A DNA stretch of 64,000 nucleotides from CBDFKY01 sp965248995 (GCA_965248995.1 CBDFKY010000006.1:186001-250000), one strand, 5' to 3'. Numbered from the stretch's first letter, positions 8,578-19,554 are shown. Numbers and translations are program-made. Notes: generated from the letters alone by a model not told the origin.

Positions 8578-9489
8578 TCATTGCCCTTTCAGCAACTGCT
8601 TCAGCATCAACGCATCGGCCCAGGCCAGTTTTTTCTGAGTGGGCTGGCGGAGCAGGTAGGAGGGGTGAAGCATGGCGAACGTCTGGATATCGCGACCGTC
8701 CACGACGGAATGATACCGGTGTATCTTGCCGCGCAGTTTGGTGATGCCGACCCCTGACGGGCTTTTTAATAACGTGGTGGCGGCAATTCCTCCCACCAGA
8801 ACTAGAATATCCGGCTTTATCAAAGCGATATGTTTTTCCACGAACGGGCGGCAGATAGTCAGTTCTTCAGCGGTGGGGTTGCGGTTGCCCGGTGGCCGCC
8901 AGAAAATCATATTGGTGATATAAAAGCTGGTATCGATGGTGGTTTTGACTCCCGCTGACGCTTCCCCGCCCCTTCGCCCGGTTTCAGTGGCGCCCTCCTC
9001 GCGTGAACTTTCTCCTCTGTAGAGTCCAATCGACGCAAAGATCTTGTCCAGCAGCTGTCCGCTCTCGCCGCAGAACGGGATGCCGCGACGGTCTTCATCG
9101 GCCCCCGGCGCTTCGCCGATCACCATGAGGCGGGAAGCGGGATTGCCGTCCGCGATCACCGTATGCATGGCGGTCTTCTTCAGTTCGCACCCGTCGAAAC
9201 TGTTTATCGCATCATAGAGCGCCGCGAGGTCACCGGCGTTGTCCGCCAGCGCTTTTGCCTGTAATACCGCTTCAGAAGAATGCGTGGGTTCAGAATGGGA
9301 GGATTTACGGGGCATGGTTTCCGGTACCGCAGGTTGCGTGAATAAAACAGGGGAATGTGGTTCGATAGAACGTTTTTTCCCGATGGTACGGTAATCAAGC
9401 GTCTCCGCCCCGATTGCTTCATCGACGCCCATGGCGATATACCATTCCAGCAGGGCGCTCGCGTGGTCGGGAGGCAGGTTCATGTTCAT
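8578..9489 (-). CDS. Family 4 uracil-DNA glycosylase
   Basis: 303 residues. Motif 1 appears as MVIGEAPGADEDRRGIPFCG, followed by SGQLLDKIFASIGL; then NMIFWRPPGNRNPT; and the distal motif MLHPSYLLRQP. These are the conserved parts of the Fe-S-containing family 4 enzymes that remove uracil from DNA. The N-terminal 100 residues are a variable extension, as in many alphaproteobacterial members. An unusual run of about 25 Gly/Glu/Arg/Ser-rich residues sits between ASIGLYR and the TNMIFWRPPGNR strand, where homologues have only a few residues. The ATG overlaps the stop of the J-domain gene (4 bp). Confidence 0.85.
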   Translation of the reverse strand: MNMNLPPDHASALLEWYIAMGVDEAIGAETLDYRTIGKKRSIEPHSPVLFTQPAVPETMPRKSSHSEPTHSSEAVLQAKALADNAGDLAALYDAINSFDGCELKKTAMHTVIADGNPASRLMVIGEAPGADEDRRGIPFCGESGQLLDKIFASIGLYRGESSREEGATETGRRGGEASAGVKTTIDTSFYITNMIFWRPPGNRNPTAEELTICRPFVEKHIALIKPDILVLVGGIAATTLLKSPSGVGITKLRGKIHRYHSVVDGRDIQTFAMLHPSYLLRQPTQKKLAWADALMLKQLLKGQ

Positions 9490-10133
9490 GCCGCGAAAGC
9501 GTCGCAGGAGGTGCGTCGTAAGGTCGCCACCACGTCGGCGATCACGTCGCCGCCATTCAGGCGTGCTTTTAAATAATGCAGGCGCAAAAGGCTGGCGTCG
9601 CTCCGTTGCAGGGTTTCCATTTGTTTCTGCAGTTTTTCAGTCTTTGTCTGCAGGGAATCGTAGTAATATTCCATATCCTCCCGGCTGAACGTAATCTCCT
9701 GGCCGGTTTCCCTTCTCATCGTGCGGGCCAGCAGCATCAGGCTGCCGAATTCTCCGTTGCGGTACGCTTCGTTTACTTTTGTCATGGAGGCATGGCTCGC
9801 ATCGGCAGGATGAAGGTCCGGGTGGCACGCAATCGCCAGCTGGCGGTAGAGTTGGCGCATGACGTTGCGTGTTTCGGTGTGGTCCGCCGTTATTTCTTCA
9901 AAGGCCGCATCGGTTTCGGTTTTGTTAATATCTGATGCGGATGCAGGTGTTTCCGCGTGATGAAGATGCGGTGAAAGCCGGTCAAAATAATGATGGAGAA
10001 AATCGTCCAGTTCTTCTTTGAGGAGCTGAATCTGATAGCTCAGGCGATCCAGCCGGATCAGGGAGGTGTTGATTCCCACCGCCAGCTTTCGCATCGTCAC
10101 GGCATCGTCAGGCGCTGAGTTTGAGGGGGTCAT
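9486..10133 (-). CDS. J-domain-like protein
   Basis: 215 residues from the ATG at 10133. An earlier start would push further into the upstream ATPase gene, which this start already overlaps by 26 bp. Around residues 115-150 the sequence VMRQLYRQLAIACHPDLHP and MTKVNEAYRNGEF has the helix II-HPD-helix III layout of a DnaJ domain, though shortened at its front. Helical segments flank it (ELDDFLHHYFD before; KTEKLQKQMETLQ after). J-domain proteins stimulate DnaK-type chaperones; the partner is unknown. It is coupled to the glycosylase gene downstream. Confidence 0.6.
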   Translation of the reverse strand: MTPSNSAPDDAVTMRKLAVGINTSLIRLDRLSYQIQLLKEELDDFLHHYFDRLSPHLHHAETPASASDINKTETDAAFEEITADHTETRNVMRQLYRQLAIACHPDLHPADASHASMTKVNEAYRNGEFGSLMLLARTMRRETGQEITFSREDMEYYYDSLQTKTEKLQKQMETLQRSDASLLRLHYLKARLNGGDVIADVVATLRRTSCDAFAA

Positions 10134-11628
10134 AGGTGATATGGCGGTAACTGATGGCTTCAGCAATGGCAGAGTGAGCCACGCAACCCTGATTGTCAAG
10201 GTCGGCGATGGTGGTGGCCGTGCGGGTGATCCGCGTGATGCCGCGCATGGAAAGTTTCAGGTGCGCGGCGGCCTGCTGCAGTAACGCATGGGCGGCGGCT
10301 TCCAGCGGCAGGCCGCCCGCCAGTTGTTCATGTCCGGCATTGGCGTTGGTAATGCGGGCGCTGCCGTAACGCGCCGCCTGCCGGGCGCGGGCGCCGGCCA
10401 CGCGTGCCGCCACCGACGCGGTCGGTTCTTCCGGCGTGGCGGTGAACAGTTCGGCGGCGCTCAGCATCGGCATGTCGATATGCACGTCGAACCGGTCCAG
10501 CAGCGGGCCCGAGACGCGGGACTGGTAGTCTTCCCCGCAGCGCGGCGCCTTGGAGCAGGCGCGGTCCGCGTCGCTCAGGTAGCCGCAGCGGCAGGGATTC
10601 ATCGCCGCGACCAGCTGGAAATCCGCCGGATAGGTCACGTGCGCGGCGGCGCGGGAGATCGTCACCTCCCGCGTCTCCAGAGGCTGGCGGAGCGCTTCGA
10701 GCACCGGGCGCGGAAATTCAGGCAGTTCATCGAGGAACAGGACGCCGCGATGGGCGAGGGAAATCTCTCCCGGTTTGGCGCGTTTGCCGCCGCCTACCAT
10801 GGCAGGCAGCGAGGCGGAATGGTGTGGAGAGCGGAAAGGGCGGCGGTGCATCAGTCCTCCTTCCGGCAACATGCCCGCTACGCTGGCGATCATGCTGACA
10901 TCCAGCATTTCCTGCGCACTCATCGGCGGCAGGATACCGGGCAGGCAGGAAGCGAGCATGGATTTCCCCGTGCCCGGCGGCCCGACCATCAGCAGGTTAT
11001 GCCCTCCCGCCGCCGCGATTTCCAGGGCCCGTTTCGCATGTTTATGGCCCCGTACATGGTTCAGGTCTGGATAATCCACCGCGCTTTCCCGCGTGGTCGG
11101 CTGGGGTTGCCGCAGGACCTGTTCCCCCTTGATATGATTGATGAGCGCCAGCAGTGAAGAAGGCGCGACGATTTCGATGCCTCCGGCCCACGCGGCTTCC
11201 TGCGCATTGGCGGCGGGACAGATCAGGCCGAGCTCGCGGCCGCTCGCATACATGGCGGCGGGCAGTACGCCGGTGACGGGCTGGATGCGTCCGTCGAGCG
11301 AGACTTCGCCGAGCGCCACGTACCCGCTGAGCGCTTCCTGCGGTACGATGCCCATCGCCACCAGCAGCCCTATCGCGATCGGCAGGTCGAAATGACTACC
11401 CTCTTTCGCCAGATCGGCGGGGGCGAGGTTCACCGTGATACGTTTGGCCGGCAGCGCCAGACCCAGCGCCTGCACCGCTACCCGCACGCGCTCCCGCGAT
11501 TCCGCCACCGCCTTGTCCGGCAGTCCCACGATGGTAAAGGCCGGCAACCCCGCCGCGATATGTACCTCGACCTCCACGTGGGTGGTGTCGATACCTTCGA
11601 ACGACAGGGTGTTGATATGGGCGACCAT
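10108..11628 (-). CDS. comM: YifB/ComM-family Mg-chelatase-like AAA+ ATPase
   Basis: 506 residues from the ATG at 11628 (MVAHINTLSFEG, the usual start of the family). It has an N-terminal Lon-protease-like fold (FTIVGLPDKAVAESRERVR), then the AAA+ core with Walker A GPPGTGKSMLAS near residue 218, FRSPHHSAS, Walker B VLFLDELPEF and sensor residues. The cysteine-rich PCRCGYLSD and the C-terminal SMRGITRITRTATTIADL are also typical. In transformable bacteria ComM acts as a helicase promoting branch migration during integration of foreign DNA; this is inferred by family. It is the first gene of a minus-strand run with the J-domain and glycosylase genes. Confidence 0.88.
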   Translation of the reverse strand: MVAHINTLSFEGIDTTHVEVEVHIAAGLPAFTIVGLPDKAVAESRERVRVAVQALGLALPAKRITVNLAPADLAKEGSHFDLPIAIGLLVAMGIVPQEALSGYVALGEVSLDGRIQPVTGVLPAAMYASGRELGLICPAANAQEAAWAGGIEIVAPSSLLALINHIKGEQVLRQPQPTTRESAVDYPDLNHVRGHKHAKRALEIAAAGGHNLLMVGPPGTGKSMLASCLPGILPPMSAQEMLDVSMIASVAGMLPEGGLMHRRPFRSPHHSASLPAMVGGGKRAKPGEISLAHRGVLFLDELPEFPRPVLEALRQPLETREVTISRAAAHVTYPADFQLVAAMNPCRCGYLSDADRACSKAPRCGEDYQSRVSGPLLDRFDVHIDMPMLSAAELFTATPEEPTASVAARVAGARARQAARYGSARITNANAGHEQLAGGLPLEAAAHALLQQAAAHLKLSMRGITRITRTATTIADLDNQGCVAHSAIAEAISYRHITYDPLKLSA

Positions 11629-11829
11629 TTCTGAAGAATAGAAGATTCGTATTAACAGAGGAAGCAGAAACATCCGCCCCGTTAGCCTTAATTTAACCTA
11701 TGCGCGGCACGATGACCGAATATGTCCTACGTTTAAAAAGGGGATGGAACCCTGCTCTCGCGCCTCAGTTTCTCAGCACTCGTCATTACCCAGCGCCCGC
11801 GCACTTCGCCCCGCATCAAGCGGCTGATC

Positions 11830-13500
<1,671 letters not shown>

Positions 13501-13921
13501 TGCTCTGGTTAGATTTCCCTCTCCTTCTGCCGAGTTTATATCGCGAGTGATAGACGCGCAGATCGGTAGTCCGTCAGTTAAAAGCGAAGCAGATTTACGG
13601 AAAACCAAGTTTGCATGAACGCTTTAAAAATATGACCACGATCCAACATCCATTAGATGGAATGTGATTAACAGTGACGCAGACCACATCCGTCATTTCA
13701 TAATAGAACACGTAATTATTTATATCAGAGGATAGAATAATCACAAAATCACCTGCACCTGCGATGGAATCAGTGATGTGAACGGTGTGCCACTTTCTGC
13801 TGTTCGCGGCTATAAAAGCGGTGGAGGTAGTGATCCTGCAACTGCCGGATTATAATTCCAGCAACGCTGGCGCTTACGGAGCATGTCAGATGAAAGTGCC
13901 CGGTTTAAAAAAGTTTAAATC
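13501..13921. other. Decayed region without a recognisable gene
   Basis: About 420 bases between the kinase and the IS element. Several short open frames exist on both strands. A minus-strand frame at about 13615-13850 reads HITDSIAGAGDFVIILSS and NNYVFYYEMTD. It has no start codon and I could not assign it. I see no promoter or RNA that I can defend. The region looks like decayed coding DNA next to the insertion. Confidence 0.4.
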
Positions 13922-14795
13922 TATAGGTTCTGTTGAGTTTTCATTTCAACCATTGCAATGCTGCGACAAAGTGCAGGAATGCAGTAAAGTTTTGTTTAGA
14001 CTTATCAAACCTTGAGAACAACCTTCTGTAATGTTTCAGAAATCCGAACAGGCATTCCACTTTATGCCTCTCTTTATAAAGTTCTGTATCATAGGGCCTT
14101 TCTTCGACTCTATTTTTCCGGGGCGGAATATGTGCACTCATGCCACAAAGACGGGCGGCGGCGCGAATATCGTCGGAATCATACCCTTTATCCGCTAATA
14201 ACGCTTTTGCTTTTAAACGGGAAATGATAGGAATGGCTTGGGTTGCATCGTGTGCCTGACCTGCGGTAATGATAAAATCGAGCGGGTTGCCGAGTGCGTC
14301 GCATACGGCATGGATTTTCGTGGAAAATCCGCCGCAGGAGCGGCCTAATCCCTCACTTTCCTGTTTGCTTTAGCGGGGGTTGCACAGGCGTGGGCGCGTA
14401 GGATGGTGGAGTCAATCATGATATATTTCGCTTCGCAGCCCTTCGGGTCATATCCGCATCCGATTGAAAATAATAAAGCATCTTATACCAGATACCCTTT
14501 TGCGCCCACTCTGCAAAACGACGATACACGGTGTTTTGCTGCGCGGCACTTCGTGTCAGGAACCATATTCAACGGGAAGAAGCCTCCACTGTGAACCTGA
14601 GCGCGCCATCCAAAAAACGCCTTCAACAAAACGGCGGCAGTCCGCTTCATTTTTTACATATATCTCTGAAAAACCAAGCAAATAGTCGTAAATACGAAAC
14701 CATTGAGAGTCCCCAATCCTTTGTATGTAATCCATAATAACCTCCCAGTACATAACCTTGTAACAGAAAATTATAAAAACTCAACAGAACCTATA
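13922..14795 (-). mobile_element. IS5-type insertion sequence, inactivated
   Basis: An 874-bp element bounded by perfect 20-bp terminal inverted repeats: TATAGGTTCTGTTGAGTTTT at 13922-13941 and its exact reverse complement at 14776-14795. Between them lies a frameshifted transposase on the minus strand. The flanks are TA-rich (TCTATA on the left, TATATA on the right), so a 2-4 bp TA-type target duplication is possible but cannot be separated from the repeat ends. The length and transposase resemble small IS5-family elements. Confidence 0.85.
13941..14735 (-). pseudogene. IS5-family transposase, multiply frameshifted
   Basis: Pieces of one transposase are found in several minus-strand frames. 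The N-terminus MDYIQRIGDSQWFRIYDYLL starts at 14735 and ends in a stop at 14556. Then come NTVYRRFAEWAQKGIWYKML; YIMIDSTILRAHA; CGGFSTKIHAVCDALGNPLD and ADKGYDSDDIR; and finally the C-terminus with ERHKVECLFGFLKHYRRL. The three acidic residues of a DDE transposase (MIDSTI, ADKGYD, and the Glu of KVECLF) can all be seen, but in different frames. Several frameshifts are needed to join them, so no active enzyme is made. Confidence 0.85.
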
Positions 14796-14799
14796 TACG

Positions 14800-15072
14800 T
14801 TCGAACTGGACGGCACTTCCGCGAACGGCGGGACGCTCGCCTCAGCTTACCTGACCATAGCAGGAGCAACCGGTACGCTTATCGCATCCGATGTCAGCGA
14901 TGCCACGCACGGCGCCGTTTACATGACCCCCAATGCCATTACCGCCGCCAACAGCACGTATTATCTGGAAGCCTCCTCCTATAACCATCAGCCCGGAACC
15001 TACACGTTGCACGTCACCGATAACGGCACGACTGCACCGGCCAGCCTGATGGACGATCCCTCCGATATGTAG
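14800..15072 (+). pseudogene. C-terminal remnant of a secreted protein with a PPC-like beta-sandwich
   Basis: An open frame of 90 codons without a start codon begins at the right edge of the IS and ends at TAG 15070-15072. It reads FELDGTSANGGTLASAYL, then TYYLEASSYNHQPGTYTLHVTD, the pattern of bacterial pre-peptidase C-terminal domains found at the end of secreted proteases and RTX proteins. Its 5' part is missing, and the sequence left of the IS does not continue it clearly. Insertion followed by deletion is the likely history. Confidence 0.55.
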
Positions 15073-15189
15073 TTCGTTTCCCATGCCTTCATCCCGCATC
15101 CGACCCTGTTCGGGGAAGCGCATTTGCACGCGTGAACGTCCGCACGGCTGCCGCTTTCATGGAAATCCGGTTAACCCTTTTCTAACCGC

Positions 15190-15218
15190 TTGACATTAGA
15201 CTGCGCTTGGCTTGTAAC
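15190..15218 (+). promoter_or_regulatory. Candidate sigma-70 promoter of sucA
   Basis: TTGACA at 15190-15195 and TGTAAC at 15213-15218 are 17 bp apart, 27 bp before the sucA ATG. The -35 is consensus and the -10 is weak. No other good promoter is seen in this gap. Confidence 0.45.
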
Positions 15219-15244
15219 ACAAGGCACGATATTATCTCACGCAG

Positions 15245-18163
15245 ATGGCGGACATCATGAGCGCAGCGGCACAATCACAGACACAGGGTAATCATTCCGA
15301 CTGGGAACAGTTCGACATCTCGCAGTATCTGTTCAGCGGGAACGAACTGTTCATCGAAGAGATGTTCCAGCTTTACCGCCGGGATCCCGCGCAGGTCGGC
15401 GACGAATGGCGGCATTTCTTCAAGGGGTTCGATGAAGCGCAGGGCGCCGCGCACCCGTCGTGGGGAGAGGATACGTCAGGCATCATCGGCGTGCTTGACC
15501 CGGAAGAAAAGAAGGAAGTGGCGGCCAAGCAGAAAGAGCTGACCGCGCAGGACGACGTGGCGATCCTGTCCTCCATCCGCGCCCTGCAGCTGATCCATGC
15601 CTACCGCGTGCGCGGGCATCTGCGGGCGAAACTGGACCCGCTGGGGCAGGATGATCCGACACGCCGCTCGCATTCGGAGCTTGATCCGATCAATTACGGG
15701 TTTACGAAGGACGACTACACCAAGGAAATTTATCTCGGAGGGACGCTCGGCTATCAGAGCGCCACGCTCAACCAGATCCTCAACGTGCTGGAGCAGACCT
15801 ACTGCCAGACGATCGGGGTGGAGTTCATGCATATCCAGTATCCGGAGCAGAAAGCCTGGGTCCAGACCCGCATGGAGAAGATGCAGGGCAAGCCGCATGT
15901 CTCCGCCGCCGATAAGAAAGAGATTTTGAAAGACCTGATTGAGGTGGAGGCGTTCGAGGAATTCCTGCAGACGAAATATCCCGGCATGAAGCGTTTTTCC
16001 ATCCAGGGAGGCGACGCGATGGTACCGGCGCTGCAGTCCGCCCTGCATACTGCTTCGCGTCTCGGGGTGGAGGAAATCGTCATCGGGATGCCGCATCGCG
16101 GGCGGATGAACGTGCTCACCAACATCATGAAGAAGCCATATCTGGAAATGCTCTCGCTGTTCCACGGCAACATGGATTTTCCCGAATCGGTCAATTCATC
16201 GGGGGATGTGAAATACCATATCGGGGTGTCGTCGGACCGCCAGATGCCGGGCGGGAAATCGCTGCACCTGTCGCTGACTGCCAATCCCTCGCATTTGGAA
16301 GCAGTCAACCCGGTCGTCTGCGGCAAGGTGCGCGCCAAACTGGATCAGCGCGGTGATAAGAAGGAAAAACGTTCGGTGATGGGTATCCTGATGCACGGAG
16401 ACGCGGCGTTCGCGGGTCAGGGCATCGTGCCGGAAACGCTTTCCCTCTCGGAACTGCGCGGTTACCGCACGGGCGGGACGCTGCACGTCATCGTCAACAA
16501 CCAGATCGGGTTCACCACCAGCCCCAAATATTCGCGCTTTACGCCATATCCGTCGGACGTCGCGAAAATGGTGCAGGCGCCGATTTTCCATGTCAACGGC
16601 GAGGACCCCGAAGCGGTGGTGTACGCCACCCGGCTGGTGACGGAATTCCGGCAGGAGTTCGGGCGCGACGTGGTGCTGGACATTTTCTGCTACCGGAAAT
16701 ACGGGCATAACGAAGGCGACGAACCGATGTTCACGCAGCCGTTGATGTATAAGGCGATCAAGGAAAAGAAACTGCCGGCGCGGATTTACGCGGACGTGCT
16801 GATATCGCAGGGTGTCGTCAGCCAGGCGGACGTGGACGCGCAGTTCAAGCAGTTCAACGATTTCTTCGAGGCGCAGTTCGAGAGCGCCCGCAGCTATAAA
16901 CCCAACAAGGCGGACTGGCTGGGCGGGGTATGGTCGAACCTAAGCGAAGCGGAGGAAGCGCGCAAGCGCACCACGCCGGATACGGGGGTGGAAGAAGCGG
17001 TACTCAAAGACCTGGCCAGCCAGATGGCGCATACACCGGAGGGATTCCAGGTCAATTCCAAACTGGCCCGCATCATCGAGACCCGCACCAAGGCCGTGCT
17101 GGAAGGGGAGCATATCGACTGGGCGATGGGGGAGCATTTGGCGTTCGCCACACTGCTCAAAGACGGATATCCGGTACGCCTGACCGGGCAGGATAGCTGC
17201 CGCGGCACGTTCTCCCACCGCCACGCCGTACTGGTGGATCAGGTGACAGAGAAGCGGTATACGCCACTTAACCATCTGAAAGGCGTTTCGAGCAAAATCG
17301 AGGTGGTGGACAGTTCCCTTTCGGAATTCGCCATTCTCGGCTTCGAATACGGGTATTCGCAGGCGGAACCCAACGCGCTGACCATGTGGGAAGCGCAGTT
17401 CGGGGATTTCTGCAACGGCGCGCAGATCATGATTGACCAGTTCATCGCATCCGGCGAGATCAAATGGCTACGTATGTCGGGGCTGGTGATGCTGTTGCCG
17501 CACGGGTATGAGGGCCAAGGGCCGGAACATTCCTCGGCAAGGCTGGAGCGGTTCCTGCAGCTGTGCGGGCAGGAGAACATGCAGGTGGTGAACTGCACCA
17601 CGCCCGCCAACTTCTTCCATGTGCTGCGCCGCCAGCTGCATCGCAAGTTCCGCAAACCCCTGATCGTCATGACGCCGAAATCCCTGCTGCGTCACAAGCG
17701 GGCGGTCTCAGGCCTGAAGGATTTCGCGCCCGGCACCCATTTCCATAAAGTGTACGGCGAAGCATATGGCTTGAAAGCGGACAGCGAGATCAAGCGGGTA
17801 GTCCTCACCAGCGGCAAGCTGTATTACGATCTGCTGGAAGGGCGGGAGGCGGCGGGGCTGGAAGATGTCGCCATCGTGCGAATTGAGCAGTATTATCCGT
17901 TCCCCTATGACCAGTTGAAAACGGAACTGCAGCGTTATGTGAACGCCGAGATCATCTGGGCACAGGAAGAGTCTAAGAATATGGGCGCGTGGCTGTTTAT
18001 CGCGCCTTATATCGAAGAGGTCCTGGAGGAATTGGGCCGTAAGGGCGAGCGCCCGCGCTATGCAGGCCGGAAAATTTCCGCTTCCCCGGCGGCGGGTTAC
18101 CTCAAGATCCACCAGCGCGAACAACAAGCGCTCGTGGCGGAGGCGCTGGGGATAGTACCCTGA
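15245..18163 (+). CDS. sucA: 2-oxoglutarate dehydrogenase E1 component
   Basis: 972 residues, the normal length for SucA. The N-terminus has the E2-binding segment (SDWEQFDISQYLFSGNELFIEEMF). Next come VLEQTYCQTIGVEFMHI, the substrate loop MPHRGRMNVLTNI, the ThDP motif GDAAFAGQGIVPETL...NNQIGFTT, and the C-terminal transketolase-like half with LPHGYEGQGPEHSSARLERFLQ. It catalyses the thiamine-dependent decarboxylation of 2-oxoglutarate in the TCA cycle. The E2 and E3 genes do not follow, although sucA-sucB-lpd is the common order; a terminator-like structure lies 38 bp downstream. An alternative start is the ATG at 15257. Confidence 0.96.
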   Translation: MADIMSAAAQSQTQGNHSDWEQFDISQYLFSGNELFIEEMFQLYRRDPAQVGDEWRHFFKGFDEAQGAAHPSWGEDTSGIIGVLDPEEKKEVAAKQKELTAQDDVAILSSIRALQLIHAYRVRGHLRAKLDPLGQDDPTRRSHSELDPINYGFTKDDYTKEIYLGGTLGYQSATLNQILNVLEQTYCQTIGVEFMHIQYPEQKAWVQTRMEKMQGKPHVSAADKKEILKDLIEVEAFEEFLQTKYPGMKRFSIQGGDAMVPALQSALHTASRLGVEEIVIGMPHRGRMNVLTNIMKKPYLEMLSLFHGNMDFPESVNSSGDVKYHIGVSSDRQMPGGKSLHLSLTANPSHLEAVNPVVCGKVRAKLDQRGDKKEKRSVMGILMHGDAAFAGQGIVPETLSLSELRGYRTGGTLHVIVNNQIGFTTSPKYSRFTPYPSDVAKMVQAPIFHVNGEDPEAVVYATRLVTEFRQEFGRDVVLDIFCYRKYGHNEGDEPMFTQPLMYKAIKEKKLPARIYADVLISQGVVSQADVDAQFKQFNDFFEAQFESARSYKPNKADWLGGVWSNLSEAEEARKRTTPDTGVEEAVLKDLASQMAHTPEGFQVNSKLARIIETRTKAVLEGEHIDWAMGEHLAFATLLKDGYPVRLTGQDSCRGTFSHRHAVLVDQVTEKRYTPLNHLKGVSSKIEVVDSSLSEFAILGFEYGYSQAEPNALTMWEAQFGDFCNGAQIMIDQFIASGEIKWLRMSGLVMLLPHGYEGQGPEHSSARLERFLQLCGQENMQVVNCTTPANFFHVLRRQLHRKFRKPLIVMTPKSLLRHKRAVSGLKDFAPGTHFHKVYGEAYGLKADSEIKRVVLTSGKLYYDLLEGREAAGLEDVAIVRIEQYYPFPYDQLKTELQRYVNAEIIWAQEESKNMGAWLFIAPYIEEVLEELGRKGERPRYAGRKISASPAAGYLKIHQREQQALVAEALGIVP

Positions 18164-18201
18164 AATGCAAAGACAAATGTTAGGAAACTATAGAGTTTCC
18201 T

Positions 18202-18263
18202 AACCAAAGATGCCCTATGCTAAGCATAGGTTAAGCATAAGGACATCTTTGGTTAAATTTTTT
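18202..18263 (+). terminator. Rho-independent terminator after sucA, with nested palindromes
   Basis: Arms AACCAAAGATG (18202-18212) and CATCTTTGGTT (18244-18254) are exact reverse complements, followed by AAATTTTTTAT. The loop contains its own palindrome (CCTATGCTAAGCATAGG). Just upstream a second hairpin, AGGAAACT/AGTTTCCT, occupies about 18182-18201. The remaining 160 bases to the next gene show nothing I recognise. Confidence 0.65.
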
Positions 18264-18423
18264 ATGCGGCAGATTCGTGTCGCGCTATCGCGAGAATAAC
18301 ACCTGCCTTTGGCAGGAAAATATAGAAGTCTAGCTATTTCTTTATTCCTTAAAAAGCAGAAATCCATAAGCTGGTATTTGTTGGCTGTACTTCTGCACTT
18401 GTGGGAATGAAGAAGAGATTTCT

Positions 18424-18654
18424 CTACGCTTCCACGTTCAAAATCGATCCCCGGTCCCACACAATTCCCTGGCTAAAAGCGCCAAGCGCCCGGTCAATCA
18501 ACTGGGCGAGTACGCCATCTGAAGGAATACTCTGAAATCCCCGTGATCGCGGCGGCGTATAATCCGGAGCGGTTTCCGTTTGCGTTCCTTGCTGCTGACG
18601 CGCAGGACCTTTGCGGGTGGGAAGAGTAACGTTGGAATTGCGTATCGTGACCAT
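18424..18654 (-). CDS. Small hypothetical protein
   Basis: 76 residues beginning MVTIRNSNVTLPTRKGPARQ, with a Gln/Thr/Pro-rich middle and a C-terminus (VLAQLIDRALGAFSQGIV) that could be helical. No signal peptide or known domain. Its ATG lies 3 bp past the stop of the hydrolase gene, so it looks like the last gene of a dadA-hydrolase transcript. Function unknown; it could be a non-conserved frame, but the tight spacing favours a gene. Confidence 0.5.
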   Translation of the reverse strand: MVTIRNSNVTLPTRKGPARQQQGTQTETAPDYTPPRSRGFQSIPSDGVLAQLIDRALGAFSQGIVWDRGSILNVEA

Positions 18655-18657
18655 ATA

Positions 18658-19554
18658 TTAGAGTATAGTGAAAGATGGCTGCCGTTTCAACCACTCCCGA
18701 ATGATTATTATCTGATCCTTACGCATCAGGTTCGGCATATGGCCGGCAACGGGAATTTCATGGTACGTAGTCTGGCCGGGCGCGTCCTGTTGCATCTGCA
18801 TCGCGTCGGAACGCCGCAGCAGCAGCGAATGCTCGCCGCGAAACAGCAGTACCGGGCAATGCACGGCCCGCCACAAGATACCGATGTCCAGATCGCCGAT
18901 ATCTCCCTCCCCGGCCTCGGCCCAGGTTTTGAGCGGGTCGACCACCGCCGGATCGTAACGCATCTGGTAATGGCCGGACGCATCCGTTTTTACCCGGTGC
19001 TGGAAAAAATGCTCCCATTCCTCCTTACCCTGAAGGTCGAACGGTGCGGCGTTCTCCCGCATCCGTCGGATGAAAGCCGCATTGTCGGTGTTGGATCTGC
19101 GCGGCCCGCCGGTATAGCGGATAATATCGCGCAGCCCCTCTTTCGCCAGAACGCTTCCCACATCGTTCAGCATAAGGGTCCGGATCATGAACGGATAGGC
19201 CAAGCAGGCCATCATTCCCAGGATACCGCCCATCGAGGCGCCTATCCAATGTACGCTGGTCACGTGCAGATGCTCCAGCAGCGCGAACGACCAGCGAAGA
19301 TAATTTTCGTTGGTATAGAACGAGGTGTCGTTCAGGTGTGAGCTTAGGCCACGCCCCGGAATATCGGGGGCAATCACGAAAAAATCCTCCGCCAGCGCGG
19401 CCGCAAGAAAATCGAAATCATGGGCGTTGCCCGTCAGGCCGTGGACGCAGAATACCGCGGGGCGCCCAGGGTTTCCATGTGTCACGTAGTGCAGTCGCAC
19501 CGGCTCGAGCGAAGGCAGGCCGACTTCAAACAGATGTGACTGCGCGGAGGCCAT
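18658..19554 (-). CDS. Alpha/beta-fold hydrolase
   Basis: 298 residues. The order of motifs fits the fold: oxyanion-hole region FCVHGLTGNAHDFDFLA near residue 36, IAPDIPGRGLSSH, the nucleophile elbow WIGASMGGILGMMA (Ser near residue 109), a cap region with LRDIIRYTGGPRRS, and a C-terminal His in VAGHMPNLM. Such enzymes hydrolyse esters, C-C bonds or lactones; the substrate is unknown. Its ATG touches the stop of dadA (1-bp overlap), implying co-expression with D-amino acid catabolism, but no link in chemistry is evident. Confidence 0.82.
   Translation of the reverse strand: MASAQSHLFEVGLPSLEPVRLHYVTHGNPGRPAVFCVHGLTGNAHDFDFLAAALAEDFFVIAPDIPGRGLSSHLNDTSFYTNENYLRWSFALLEHLHVTSVHWIGASMGGILGMMACLAYPFMIRTLMLNDVGSVLAKEGLRDIIRYTGGPRRSNTDNAAFIRRMRENAAPFDLQGKEEWEHFFQHRVKTDASGHYQMRYDPAVVDPLKTWAEAGEGDIGDLDIGILWRAVHCPVLLFRGEHSLLLRRSDAMQMQQDAPGQTTYHEIPVAGHMPNLMRKDQIIIIREWLKRQPSFTIL

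Noticed and set aside
8935..9030. Rickettsia-type palindromic element inside the glycosylase gene
   Set aside because: The insert has no long inverted repeat, the defining feature of those elements.
13615..13850. Minus-strand frame with HITDSIAGAGDFVI and YVFYYEMTD, reminiscent of a ParE/RelE toxin end
   Set aside because: No start codon, no antitoxin neighbour, and the resemblance is limited to a hydrophobic strand pattern.
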